DNA from: Mangrovicoccus sp. HB161399 | Lineage (GTDB): Bacteria > Pseudomonadota > Alphaproteobacteria > Rhodobacterales > Rhodobacteraceae | Direction of reading: 5' to 3' | Length of the DNA: 64,000 nucleotides | Assembly: GCF_013184745.1 (NCBI RefSeq) | Contig: NZ_JAATVU010000026.1 | Coordinates: forward strand, 1-64,000 | Part shown: one piece after another, positions 1 through 9,189 of the stretch | Numbering within the stretch: the stretch's first letter is position 1 | Layout: each line of letters starts with the position of its first letter | Position numbers and translations under genes: made by a program | The notes under the pieces: generated by a model | What the model was told of the DNA's origin: nothing | The model's input: the letters and a program-made list of their open reading frames with translations, nothing else | Databases searched by the model: none

Positions 1-1
1 G

Positions 2-211
2 CGGCAGACGGTCGAGCATCCGTTCGGCACGATCAAGGCCTGGATGGGCGCCACGCATTTCACGATGAAGCGCCTGAAGAACGTGGCAACGGAGATGGCG
101 CTGCACGTCCTCGCCTAAAACATGAAGCGGGCGATGAAGATCCTCGGGGTTCAGGCCATGCTGGCGGCGCTGCAAGCCCGCACCGCCGCCGCGATACACG
201 CTGCCGGGTGA
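2..211 (+). pseudogene. IS1182-type transposase, C-terminal end with premature stop
   Basis: The frame reads VEHPFGTIKAWMG and then ends ALHVLA, which is the conserved C-terminal part of IS1182-family DDE transposases. Intact members continue ALHVLAYNMKR. Here the Tyr codon has become TAA at 116-118, and the same frame goes on directly with NMKRAMKILG to a second stop at 209-211. The 5' part lies outside the window. A single-base nonsense change therefore removes about 30 residues, so I call it a pseudogene; a truncated but still expressed protein cannot be excluded. Confidence 0.8.
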
Positions 212-628
212 CACGGGACACCGGCCAAGGCTGTTCCGGCAAGCCGCGCACTGTCGGCAAAACCCGAGTCTTCACACAGCCTGGGCGGCTCATCAAGCAT
301 CAAGCGGTCTGGAACAATCCGGCCCGGATGTGCCGATGGAGCCGCCATCGCCGGGCACATTCCGTCCGGGCGGGACCAGTGCTCCGGCGACGCGCCGAGA
401 GAGGCGGCCGGTCCGCGACGGGGCTCCCCGGACCCCGCTGGGGCTCGGCCGCGGACGCGGCCTCCAGACCTGCGGGACCTTCCCGGCATGCCGCGAGGGC
501 TGTCCTGCAGCGAAGACCTTCCCGTCTTTCCTGCGCTTGCGAGAGGCGAGCAATGCAAGGAAGGAGACCCGGCCGCGGCCACGTTCGAGCCTGCCGGAAA
601 GGGCCATGCCGGCGACTCCGGCATCTGC
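212..628. other. Non-coding stretch after the transposase
   Basis: I see no supported gene. The open frames here on both strands are Arg/Pro/Ala-rich with no recognisable domain. The segment around 265-290 (gagtcttcacacagcctggg) could be the outer part of the insertion-sequence end. No partner repeat is available because the left end is outside the window. Confidence 0.5.
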
Positions 629-2985
629 ATGCGCCTGCTGCTTTCCGTCTCCGCCGCCGCGCTGCTTGCTGCCGCACCGGCGGTGGCCGACGATGCGCAT
701 GACTGCGGCAATCCCCCGGACGGCCAGACCATTATTCTGCTGCCGTCTCCCAGCGTCGGGGCGGGCTACAGCTGCGGCGGCCCGGTAGCGGAGAACAGGG
801 TCTGGCGCAGCTTCGGCAATGGCGCAGTCCAGACCGCGGACGCGGGGGCGACATACACGGTCGTCAAGCCGCATGCCGATAGCAAGGCCGGCAGGGCATC
901 TACGCCCCCACTGTCTGGGTCGAAAATTCAGTCGATTTCACTTTCAACTGCGACAGCTCGGGCAGTCCGGACAATGCCTCGCACGTCTACGGGCTGTAGG
1001 TCTCGGCCAAGGGGCGCCCGGCAGGGACGCGGACGGGCACGGCAAGGACGGTCACCGCGGCGGCTATGTCACCATCGGCAACGGCGGTGCCATCACGATC
1101 GAGGCCAGCGCGCCCGACGGATTGGAGGCCGGCGCCAATGCGATCAACGTCTCCGCCAATGGCGGCGATCTGGGCTACGAGAATGAAGGGTCCGGCAACC
1201 AGAACGGCGGCGACGGCGGGGATGCCAAGGAAATCGCCATCATCGATCAGGGTGGATTCAGCATCGGATCGGCCAGGTCCCGCTTCACCGCCTTTCTGGC
1301 GGGCAAGGCGATCAACGCCCGCGGAAAAGGCGGCGCCGACGGCCTGTACAACACCGATGGCGGCTCGGGCATGCAGACCAATGTCTGCAATTGCGGCGAT
1401 ATCTGCATCCGCTGGAATGCCGGTGACAGTACGGCAAACCGGGTCGACGGAATCCATGTCCAGAGCCAAGGCAGCAACCGCAGCGACGCCAACGCCAACG
1501 ACAACTCCTGTGACGGCGGCAAGGACGAGCAGGGCAAGCAGGTGACGATGGAGAACCGCGGCGGCATCGCGATCGACGTGGAGCTCCTGGCCGGAATCAG
1601 CGGCCTGAATGGCATCAACGCGGCCGCCGCGCGGCATCGATCGGCGGCGCCGGCGATCTGGCGCTGAGCTTGGACAGCAAGACGGCCGGGGCGCAGGCGG
1701 CGACAGCTCCGAAACGGAGAGCGTGACCCCGGGCGTCAGCACGGTGTCGAATTCGGGCGGCATCGCGGCCAGCGGCCCGGGCGTGATGGGCATCGCGGTG
1801 CGCAGCCTTGGCGGCGACGGCGGCGCGGGAGACGGCGAAAGCGGCTCGGCGGGCGGCGGCGGCGGGACCGGAGCCGACTTCACGCAAGTGCTGGCCGGGA
1901 ATGGCGGCCGGGGCGGTCAGACGCAGATCACCTCGGACATGGCTGTCGCCACCGAAGGCGATTGCGCCAATGGCATGCTCGTCCAGTCCGTGGGCGGCGG
2001 CGGGATCGGTGCAGGGCTGGTGCTCGGCTTCGGCGAAGATGGCGGCGAAGGGGACGAAGCGATCACCAACAATTCGGGGAATGTCGCGACGTCGGGCCAT
2101 GGCGCGAACGCAGTGGTCGCGCAGACCCTTGCGGGCGGCGGCGGCGGCGCGGCAGGCATGTCGGGCGGCATCCTGACCGTCGGCGGCGATGCGGGCGGCA
2201 GCGACAGCGACGGCCAAAACACGCCCTTCGACGGCTGCACCGAAATCACCGGCAACGGCAATGTCACCTCCACCGGAGACGCCGCGGACTGTGTCCTGGC
2301 GCAGGCGATCGGCGGCGGCGCGGATGCAGACGGCAATTTCGGCTTCGTGGCGGCTACGGTCACCCGGCAGCTGGGCGGTTTCCCGGTCCCGGAAGCGGCC
2401 AGCGGCAGCCATGATGTCGACCGCCGCGTCCGCGTTCCGTCCCAATCCGGAACGGCCTCGGCGGATTGCGGCCTCGATGCGCCGGGGGCGCGGCTGCGGC
2501 TGGCCTCTTCCGCTGCCTTCGAGAGGGTCCACCTGAAGCCCTCCTTCGATCTCGACATGATCTGCACCCACGCCTCGGGCCGCACGGAAACCGGGGCGGG
2601 GATGTTCGATCCCCCGGTGGAGGAAAGCGATCAGCCCACCGTCCTCGCGGCCCCGCGCTGGAGGTCGCAATCCGCTGCGCGACGGAGAACGGCTGGCAGG
2701 GGCGGCTCTTCGCGGCGGCGTGCGCCAGCTTCTCCAGCCGGGATGCCTGGACCCGCAGCGCCAGCTTCGACAGCGGACTCGGGCTCAGGGCGCTTCAAGA
2801 CGGAGCTGCCGATGCAGCTCCAGCCGGGCCGGAGCTGCGCCGGAATCGAGCTGTCTGGCGGCGGCGGGCTGGCGCTGCGGGCCGGGTATTCCGGCAGCAT
2901 CGGCGAGGACTGCCGGAGCCGCAGCGGCACGGGCTGGCTGGTCAAGCGCTTCTGGCCCGCGGCCCCGGCGACCTCCGCCGGGGCC
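629..2985 (+). pseudogene. Decayed autotransporter-like outer-membrane protein
   Basis: The gene opens at ATG 629 with a clear signal peptide (MRLLLSVSAAALLAA, predicted cut after PAVA before DDAHD). A Gly/Ala/Asn-rich passenger with phrases such as IGNGGAITI, NSGGIAASGPG and NSGNVATSGHGANAV follows, typical of autotransporter passengers. Near 2840-2930 there are barrel-like strands (GIELSGGGGLALRAGYSG). Reading these parts needs frame changes near 890, 1020 (after an in-frame TAG at 997-999), 1625-1690 and about 2640. The barrel is much shorter than the usual ~250 residues, so the 3' end is probably deleted. The convergent transporter gene starts its 3' end at 2989. The family is inferred from composition and short motifs. 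Confidence 0.6.
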
Positions 2986-2988
2986 GCG

Positions 2989-4293
2989 TCAGCGTTCGAT
3001 GTCGTGGACCCGCTGGTGGCCGCCCTCCCCGGGTTCGGGATCTGGCAGGTGCTGGGCGAAGCCGCCCTCGGCCTCCTGCTCGATCGGTGCCAGCGCCTCG
3101 CCCTTGAAGGCGGCCTCGAAGGCCCGCAGGCGCTTGTAGATCGACAGCATCTCGACGATCGTCGTCCAGGAATTCACCAGGAACTGGAACGAGTTGCTGA
3201 CCTGGCCGAAAGCCGTCAGGATCTGCTGCCAGATCCCCAGCGTGATCTTGCCCGCCACGATTGTCGGCACCAGGATGATGTTGACGTAGATATTGTCCGC
3301 CTGCAGGTAGAAGCCGCGGGCGATGTTGAAATACATGTAGTGGAAGTAGAGCCGGAAGTAGTTCCGGCGCACGTCCGAGAACAGTGCCGCGACCGTCGGC
3401 GGTCCTGCGCGGGACGGATCGTCCTCGCCGTGGACCAGCTCCTTGCGGTAGGCCGCCTCGACCCGCTGGTTGAGGAATTCCAGCCCCGGCAGCTTCACCC
3501 CGACCGCGGCCAGCAGCACGGTGCCGAAGGCCGCCCAGAAGACCAGCGCGACGAAGAGCGGCTCGGGGATGGCGCCGACCAGCGGCAGCTCGGTGACGTA
3601 TTGCGACAGGTCCCACAGCACCGGCAGGAAGGCGATCAGCGTCATCAGCGCATCGACCACCGAGACGCCCAGCCCCTCCATGATCGAGGCGAAGCGCATC
3701 GTGTCCTCCTGCACCCGCTGCGAGGCACCCTCGATGCCGCGGATCGTCGGCCAGCGGGACATGTAGTAGTCGTTCATCGCGGTGCGCCAGCGGAACACGT
3801 AGTGGCTGACGACGAAGCGGGTGATCACGTAGACGAAGGTCGAGACCAGCGCGATCTCGGCGAAGATCACGATCAGCCCGTAGAGCTCTCCCGCGGTCAC
3901 GGTGCCGCTGCCCGACAGCGCTTCCTGGAACTTGTCGAAGAACGGGCGGCGCCAGTTGTTGATGGCGACGCTGACCTGCACGCCGAAATAGGTGGTGAAA
4001 AGGATGAAGGACGAGCCGAGGATCGACCAGACCTGCCAGCGGTGCGGCGAAAGGACGAACCAGGCCGCCGCGAACAGCGCCACCCAGATCACGTAGAAGA
4101 CGTAGAACCACAGGAAGGACGGCGTCAGGAAATAGCCGATGCCGACGACGGGCCCGGCCTGGCCCGGCAGGTCGAAGCCGAGCGCCGCGCCGATCCGGTC
4201 GCCGGGACCGTACCAGATCGCCATGCCGACCGCCGTCCAGGCGAGGACGGACAGGAAGAAGATCCTAGGTTTCGGAAAGAAGGACTCGAACAC
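2989..4293 (-). CDS. sbmA: SbmA/BacA-family peptide antibiotic transporter
   Basis: 434 residues by the chosen start. The protein follows E. coli SbmA closely: [18 protein letters not shown] at the N-terminus, [77 protein letters not shown] and [17 protein letters not shown]. These inner-membrane homodimers use the proton gradient to import peptides (microcins, proline-rich peptides) and, in rhizobia, protect against host NCR peptides. I chose GTG at 4293 because homology begins there and GGAAGG lies 8 bases upstream. A longer frame from ATG 4392 adds 33 non-homologous residues. The C-terminal ~30 residues extend beyond SbmA (406 aa). It stands alone, convergent with the pseudogene. Confidence 0.93.
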   Translation of the reverse strand: MFESFFPKPRIFFLSVLAWTAVGMAIWYGPGDRIGAALGFDLPGQAGPVVGIGYFLTPSFLWFYVFYVIWVALFAAAWFVLSPHRWQVWSILGSSFILFTTYFGVQVSVAINNWRRPFFDKFQEALSGSGTVTAGELYGLIVIFAEIALVSTFVYVITRFVVSHYVFRWRTAMNDYYMSRWPTIRGIEGASQRVQEDTMRFASIMEGLGVSVVDALMTLIAFLPVLWDLSQYVTELPLVGAIPEPLFVALVFWAAFGTVLLAAVGVKLPGLEFLNQRVEAAYRKELVHGEDDPSRAGPPTVAALFSDVRRNYFRLYFHYMYFNIARGFYLQADNIYVNIILVPTIVAGKITLGIWQQILTAFGQVSNSFQFLVNSWTTIVEMLSIYKRLRAFEAAFKGEALAPIEQEAEGGFAQHLPDPEPGEGGHQRVHDIER

Positions 4294-5218
4294 GCGGACG
4301 CCTTCCGGAAAGGGGAGCCTCGAGCGCTCCGGGTTGTGCGGGAAGAGGCGCTTGCCGGGCCCCCGCGGACGATCCTGCCTATTCCGCGGCACTGTCCCAA
4401 GTCAAACCGGCTCGCCCGTCACGCCTGCGCAAAGATTCGGGATCAGGGCCTGCCTTCCCGGCAGTGCCGTTCCCTGTCGCCGCGACATTCGGCAGGCCGC
4501 GTCCGCTGCCGCAGGGCTGCCCGGTTTTGTCGGCACGGCCCGGGGGAGCACTTGTACCTCCTGAGCCACGTTGCGCCCGGCATGGGCGCCGCCCGCATAG
4601 CCGTCCGGAGCGATTTGCACTGTCCGTCCTCTCGCTAGGGATGCGGCAAGGGCGGCGAGGGGTAGTTTCGCGGCGCACCGGGCCCGGACCGTGCCGCGCA
4701 GCCTTTTTGCCCTGTCTTGGGCTCGGCGTCCCGTGCCGGGCGACATTGCCGGCGGAACGATCATGCGGCCGACGCAATGCGTGGCGGGGCAAGCCGGTCC
4801 CGCCCCGGCTGCTGTCCCAGCCGGGAGGCCTCAGGGAAACCGTAAAGGAAAAATCCGGGTTGCGGCGACCGGCAGGGACGGGCGGAAGAGGGCCCGTTTC
4901 AGCGGAGGTGCCCCCGTCCGGCTCGCGGTCGACCCGCCGGACAGCCGTGCCTGGCATGTCGCTGCCAACCGTCCGCAGCCCCCTGGGCAGCGCCGTCCGC
5001 TGGGCCGCCGGACTTGCGGCCCGAGCCGTGTCCGCAGGGTCTGCCGGTGCAGCTGCCGCCAGGGCCGGAACGCGTGTGCCCGGCGGATCGGGACCGGAAC
5101 GGTCCTCCCGGAGAGCCCGCCGCACTTGCGGGCAAACCGGCTCGGGGAAGGCGGCAGGGCGGACCCGTGCCGACGGGGAGATCCGGGCTTTGCAACCCGG
5201 CCGCAATGGCATATCCAT
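4294..5218. other. Long gene-poor intergenic region
   Basis: About 0.9 kb between sbmA and the rpiR gene. Open frames on both strands are low-complexity Arg/Pro/Gly-rich and match nothing I recognise, and none has a convincing ribosome binding site. It must contain the sbmA promoter on the minus strand and the rpiR promoter on the plus strand. I could not place -35/-10 boxes with confidence. Confidence 0.5.
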
Positions 5219-5232
5219 GAAAATGTGTTTTC
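5219..5232. promoter_or_regulatory. Candidate RpiR operator at the rpiR start
   Basis: GAAAATGTGTTTTC has perfect GAAAA/TTTTC arms around four bases and ends 12 bases before the rpiR ATG. The 19-base context ATGAAAATGTGTTTTCCTG matches the site at 6195-6213 in 16 positions. Its position over the leader fits autorepression. That RpiR binds it is inference. Confidence 0.6.
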
Positions 5233-5244
5233 CTGGAGCGTGCC

Positions 5245-6078
5245 ATGCAATCCCACTCGTTCCTGTCCCGCGTCCGGCGGAAGCTGCCCGATCTGCACCC
5301 GGCCGAGCGCCGCCTCGGCGACCTCATCTGCGACTTCCCGGGAGAGGTCGCCAGCTACTCCGCCTCCGAACTGGCCGCCCTGGCAGGGGTGTCGAACGCC
5401 ACCGTCAGCCGGTTCGTGAAGCGCCTCGGCTACGCGTCCTACGAGGATGCCCGGCGCGACGCCCGGACCGAAAGCAGCAGCGGGTCGCGCCTCTATACCC
5501 GCCAGACCGGGACCGAACCGGCAGCGGCACCCGACTCCTTCATCGAAACCGACATCCGCAATGTCCGCGAGAGCCTCGAAGGCATCGACCGCGCCGCCAT
5601 CGACGCCCTGGCGGCGCGGATCCTCGACGCGCGCAAGGTCTGGTGCGTCGGCTACCGTGCGTCGAATCCGCTTGCAAGCTACCTGTGCTGGCAGCTTCTC
5701 CAGGTGGTCGACGAAGCCGTTCCGGTGCCCGGGGGCGGCCAGACCATGGGCGAACATGTCGCCCGCATGGGGCCCGACGATCTGGTGATCGCGTTCGGCC
5801 TGCGGCGGCGCATTGCGGCCTTCGGCGGCCTCCTTGACGCCATCCGCGGCACGGGCGCCCAAGTCGCGCTGATCACGGACGAGGGCGCCCCAGAGGACAG
5901 GCAGGTCGACTGGCATTTCCGCTGCGAGACCCGCTCCTCCGGACCGCTGTTCAGCCATGTCGGCGTCATGGCCCTCCTGAACCTCGTGACCAACCGCACG
6001 ATCGAGTTGGCGGACGATTCGGGCCGGCAGCGCCTGCAGGCGATCGAGAGCATGAACGACCTTCTGAACGAGCTCTGA
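5245..6078 (+). CDS. MurR/RpiR-family transcriptional regulator
   Basis: 277 residues. An N-terminal RpiR helix-turn-helix occupies roughly residues 1-75 (LHPAERRLGDLI, YSASELAALAGVSNATVSRF, LGYASYEDAR), followed by a SIS sugar-isomerase-like effector domain at about 100-245 (VWCVGYRASNPLASYL; DDLVIAFGLRRR). SIS domains of this family bind phosphosugars or related metabolites and tune DNA binding. ATG 5245 has TGGAG 8 bases upstream. It directly precedes the TRAP operon in the same direction, and near-identical palindromes lie in front of both. It is therefore the likely local regulator, repressing itself and the TRAP genes. The ligand is unknown. The SIS serine motif is weak, so the ligand may not be a classic phosphosugar. 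Confidence 0.88.
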   Translation: MQSHSFLSRVRRKLPDLHPAERRLGDLICDFPGEVASYSASELAALAGVSNATVSRFVKRLGYASYEDARRDARTESSSGSRLYTRQTGTEPAAAPDSFIETDIRNVRESLEGIDRAAIDALAARILDARKVWCVGYRASNPLASYLCWQLLQVVDEAVPVPGGGQTMGEHVARMGPDDLVIAFGLRRRIAAFGGLLDAIRGTGAQVALITDEGAPEDRQVDWHFRCETRSSGPLFSHVGVMALLNLVTNRTIELADDSGRQRLQAIESMNDLLNEL

Positions 6079-6095
6079 CCGGGCGGACTGCCCGG
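6079..6095 (+). terminator. Hairpin just after rpiR
   Basis: CCGGGC, a 5-base loop and GCCCGG begin immediately after the rpiR stop codon. There is no T-run, so it is only a candidate terminator or 3' stabilising hairpin. Confidence 0.35.
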
Positions 6096-6140
6096 ATCGG
6101 AGCGCCCGGCACGAAAATCTGATTACGCATTGTGCAACGA

Positions 6141-6162
6141 GATTTTCTCCATCAGGAAAATC
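6141..6162. repeat. Inverted repeat upstream of the TRAP operon
   Basis: GATTTTC, 8 bases, GAAAATC: perfect 7-base arms in the AT-rich leader between rpiR and the TRAP genes. The arms are the same GAAAA/TTTTC elements as the operator candidates, but in the opposite (outward) order. It may be an accessory regulator site, or an RNA hairpin without a T-run. Confidence 0.4.
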
Positions 6163-6196
6163 CGCGGAAATTATGAAAAAATTTTTGCGTCGATAT

Positions 6197-6210
6197 GAAA
6201 ACATGTTTTC
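6197..6210. promoter_or_regulatory. Candidate RpiR operator before the TRAP operon
   Basis: GAAAACATGTTTTC is a perfect 14-base palindrome, extendable to TGAAAACATGTTTTCT with flanking near-symmetry. It sits 50 bases upstream of the TRAP binding-protein start. It is the better match of the pair shared with 5219-5232. Binding by the adjacent RpiR protein is inferred from position and shared sequence. Confidence 0.65.
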
Positions 6211-6260
6211 TTGCATCCCAGAACTTTTCCGATCCAACGTCTTCCAGAAAGGACATGCCG

Positions 6261-7289
6261 ATGCGCACCTTCTTCGCCACGACCGCCCTGATCTGCCTTG
6301 CCCATGCCGCCGCTGCCGAAACCGCGACGCTGCGCGTCCTGGGACAGCCCGTCGGCTCCGGACTCATCCAGCAGCAGAAGGAACAGCCCTTCTTCGAGAA
6401 TTTCGCGGAAAACGCCGACATGGACATCCAGGTTGAATACCTGCCGGTCGATGTCGCGGGCATTCCCGATACCGACGGCATGCGCGTGCTGCGCACCGGA
6501 CTGTTCGACATCGTCTCGGTCCGCAGCCCGCAGGTCAGCCGGGACGAGCCGACCATGCTGGGGCTCGACCTGGTCGGGCTGAACCCAGATTTCGCCGCCG
6601 GCAGGGCACATACCGAGGCCTTCCTGCCGACCGTCGACGCGGCCGTCCAGAAACGCTTCAACGCCAAGCTGCTCGGTGTCTGGCCCGCGGGGCCGCAGGT
6701 GATCTTCTGCAAGCCCGAAATCGGCGGTCTTGCCGACCTCCAGGGGCTGAAGGTCCGGGTGGGCGACCAGTCCGCCGCCGCCTTCGTTGCCCAGTTCGGC
6801 GCCACCGGCGTGCCGATGCCCTTCGGCGAGGTGCAGCAGTCGCTGGCCCGCGGCGTGGTCGACTGCGCGATCACCGGCCCGGCCTCGGCGAATGCGGCGG
6901 GCTGGCCCGAAGTCACCACGACCGTGCTGCCGCTGGCGCTCCAGCTCGCGGTGAACGGCTACGCGATCAACCTCGACAGCTGGGACAGGCTGGATGCGGA
7001 GCAGCAGGCCAAGCTGCAGGGGGCCATCGGCGCGCTGGTCGACTCCGTCTGGGCCTATTCCGAGGAGCTCTACCAGGACGCCATGAACTGCAATACCGGA
7101 CAGGAGCCCTGCGAGCACGGCACGCCCTATGCGCTGGAGAGCGCCGAGGTGACCGATGCCGACATCGAGGCGGTCGCCGGTGCCCTGGTCGGCTCGTCGC
7201 TTCCGGCCTGGACCAAGCAGTGCAATGCGGTGAACGCAAGCTGCGAGGCCGACTGGATGGCCACGGTCGGCGCGAAGCTGGGCCTCTGA
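6261..7289 (+). CDS. TRAP transporter solute-binding protein (DctP type)
   Basis: 342 residues. The signal peptide is MRTFFATTALICLAHAAAA with cleavage before ETATLRV. The DctP fold is supported by the LRTGLFDIVSV, LADLQGLKVRVGDQ, GATGVPMPFGEVQQSLARGVVDC and TTTVLPLALQLAVNGYAIN segments. It binds an organic acid, probably a carboxylate, in the periplasm and delivers it to the DctQM permease encoded next. I chose ATG 6261, with AAAGGA upstream. ATG 6195 would add 22 residues before the signal peptide and overlaps the palindrome; ATG 6255 is too close to the ribosome binding site. The C-terminal part has two CX6C pairs (C277/C284 and C321/C328), unusual for DctP and possibly disulfide-forming. 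The ligand is unknown; the neighbouring racemase suggests a chiral amide or acid. Confidence 0.88.
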   Translation: MRTFFATTALICLAHAAAAETATLRVLGQPVGSGLIQQQKEQPFFENFAENADMDIQVEYLPVDVAGIPDTDGMRVLRTGLFDIVSVRSPQVSRDEPTMLGLDLVGLNPDFAAGRAHTEAFLPTVDAAVQKRFNAKLLGVWPAGPQVIFCKPEIGGLADLQGLKVRVGDQSAAAFVAQFGATGVPMPFGEVQQSLARGVVDCAITGPASANAAGWPEVTTTVLPLALQLAVNGYAINLDSWDRLDAEQQAKLQGAIGALVDSVWAYSEELYQDAMNCNTGQEPCEHGTPYALESAEVTDADIEAVAGALVGSSLPAWTKQCNAVNASCEADWMATVGAKLGL

Positions 7290-7332
7290 TCCCCGCCCGT
7301 CCCCTGATCCCCCGCCTAGGAAAGACGACTCC

Positions 7333-7890
7333 ATGCAGACCTACAAACGCGCCTGCGCGATCGTCTTCGGCCTGATGATGACGGCGCTCTGCGCCGTCGT
7401 CGCGGCCGAGACGGTGATGCGCAAGCTGCTGAACCATTCCCTCGCCGGCGTCGACGAGCTGTCAGGCTATGCCATCGCCATCGGCGCGCCGCTCTGCTTC
7501 GCCGTGACCGCGATCGAGCGCAGCCATATCCGGATCAACCTGCTGCACATGCGCATGCCGCGTGCGGCGCAGGCGGTCCTGAACCTCCTGTCGGCCCTGG
7601 CGCTGGCCGCGCTGGCGGTCTTCCTGCTGACCTTCGCCTTCCGCACCCTGCACGAGACGCAGATGTTCGGCTCCGTCGCCCAGACGCCGTGGATGACCCC
7701 GCTGATCTGGCCGCAATCGGCCTGGCTAATAGGCATGGCGGTGTTCACGCTGGCCGCGGTCATCCTGGCCGTGCAGGCGGTGCTGCACGCCCTGCGCCGC
7801 GACGCGGGGGCCCTTGTGCGGGAGTTCGGCCCCGAGACGGTCGAGGACGAGCTCAGCTCCGAGCTGTCCGACCTGGAGGCGAGGGCATGA
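7333..7890 (+). CDS. TRAP transporter small permease (DctQ type)
   Basis: 185 residues with four hydrophobic segments (about residues 8-28, 45-62, 80-105 and 130-155), as in DctQ subunits. The loop VDELSGYAIAIGAPLCF and the AIERSHIRINLL segment match the family pattern (ELSxY...G, HIRV). It is slightly longer than typical because of an acidic C-terminal tail (PETVEDELSSELSDLEARA). It lies 43 bases after the binding-protein gene and overlaps the next gene by four bases (ATGA), so translation of Q and M is probably coupled. Confidence 0.88.
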   Translation: MQTYKRACAIVFGLMMTALCAVVAAETVMRKLLNHSLAGVDELSGYAIAIGAPLCFAVTAIERSHIRINLLHMRMPRAAQAVLNLLSALALAALAVFLLTFAFRTLHETQMFGSVAQTPWMTPLIWPQSAWLIGMAVFTLAAVILAVQAVLHALRRDAGALVREFGPETVEDELSSELSDLEARA

Positions 7891-9188
7891 GCATCGCCGT
7901 CATCTTCGCCGGATTCCTGTGCATGCTCGGGCTGATGTTCCTCTCCATGCCGGTCGCCGTGTCGATCCTCGCGGTCGGCGGCATCGGCGGCTATCTCGCC
8001 TATGGCATGCCGCTGGTGGAAACCATGGGCGGGGTTGTCTGGGGCACGCTCAACAACCCGGTGATGACCGCCATCCCTCTGTTCATGCTGCTCGGCGAGC
8101 TGCTGCTGCGCGGCGGCATCGCCGACCGGATGTTCGACACGCTGGCCGCCTGGCTGGGGCGCCTGCCGGGCGGGCTGCTGCACACCAATATCGGCACCTG
8201 CGCGCTGTTCTCGGCAACCTCCGGCTCTTCGGTCGCCACCGCCGCCACCGTCGGCACCATCGCGCTTCCCGCCCTGGGCGAGCGCAACTACCCGGTCCGC
8301 CCCGCCCTGGGCACCCTGGCCGCGGGCGGCACGCTCGGGATCCTGATCCCGCCTTCGGTCAACCTGCTGGTCTACGGCTCGCTGGCCAATGTCTCGGTCG
8401 GGCAGCTCTTCATCGCCGGCGTCCTGCCGGGCATCCTGCTGACGCTGCTGTTCTCGGCCTATGTCATGATCCGCTATCCCGATGCCGGGCGAGACAGTTC
8501 GGTGCCGGACCTGCCCCCCGCGGAGAAGCGCCGCCTGCTGCGCCACCTGGTCCCTCCGGCCGTCATATTCGGCATCGTGATGGGCTCGATCTACGGCGGT
8601 TTCGCCACCCCTACGGAAAGCGCCGCGCTCGGCGTCATGGCGGCCTTCTTCTTCGTCTGGCGCGGCCGCCGCCTGAGCTGGGACCTGCTGGTGAACTGCT
8701 TCGTCCAGTCGGCGCGCACCACCGGCATGGTCATCCTGGTGATCGTCTGCGCGCTCCTGCTCAACGTCACGCTGTCGATGACCGGCGGCACCCAGGCAGT
8801 CACGCGCTGGGTCACCGGGCTCGGCCTGTCGCAGACCGCGCTGCTGCTTCTGCTGGTCGTCTTCTACGTCATCCTCGGCATGTTCATGGACGCGATGTCG
8901 ATGCTGGTCCTGACCGTGCCGATCGCCGTGCCGATGATCGCGGCGCTGGGGGTCGATCCGGTCTGGTTCGGGGTCTTCGTCGTGGTGATGTGCGAAATCG
9001 GCCTGATCACGCCGCCGGTCGGGATGAACCTCTTCGTGGTTCAGGGCGTGCGCAAGGGCGGGGGCGACTTCAACGACGTGATCCGCGGCGCCACGCCCTT
9101 CGTGGCCATCATGATCCTCTTCGCCGGTCTTCTCGTGGCGCTGCCGCAGATCGCCCTGCTGCTGCCCGACATGGCCGCGGGGCGCTGA
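7887..9188 (+). CDS. TRAP transporter large permease (DctM type)
   Basis: 433 residues, the usual DctM length, with about 12 hydrophobic segments. Family motifs are GGVVWGTLNNPVMTAIPLFMLLGELLLRGG, SATSGSSVATAATVGTIALPAL, LAAGGTLGILIPPS and the C-terminal LITPPVGMNLFVVQG. It forms the sodium-driven permeation path with DctQ in the inner membrane. The start is ATG 7887, inside the dctQ stop (ATGA). The next gene starts two bases after its stop, so the racemase-like gene is in the same transcript. Confidence 0.92.
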   Translation: MSIAVIFAGFLCMLGLMFLSMPVAVSILAVGGIGGYLAYGMPLVETMGGVVWGTLNNPVMTAIPLFMLLGELLLRGGIADRMFDTLAAWLGRLPGGLLHTNIGTCALFSATSGSSVATAATVGTIALPALGERNYPVRPALGTLAAGGTLGILIPPSVNLLVYGSLANVSVGQLFIAGVLPGILLTLLFSAYVMIRYPDAGRDSSVPDLPPAEKRRLLRHLVPPAVIFGIVMGSIYGGFATPTESAALGVMAAFFFVWRGRRLSWDLLVNCFVQSARTTGMVILVIVCALLLNVTLSMTGGTQAVTRWVTGLGLSQTALLLLLVVFYVILGMFMDAMSMLVLTVPIAVPMIAALGVDPVWFGVFVVVMCEIGLITPPVGMNLFVVQGVRKGGGDFNDVIRGATPFVAIMILFAGLLVALPQIALLLPDMAAGR

Positions 9189-9189
9189 G

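Noticed and set aside
1609-4638. A 1009-residue plus-strand open frame
   Set aside because: Only its first ~440 residues carry the autotransporter-like passenger; the rest runs antisense through sbmA and is an artefact of high GC content.
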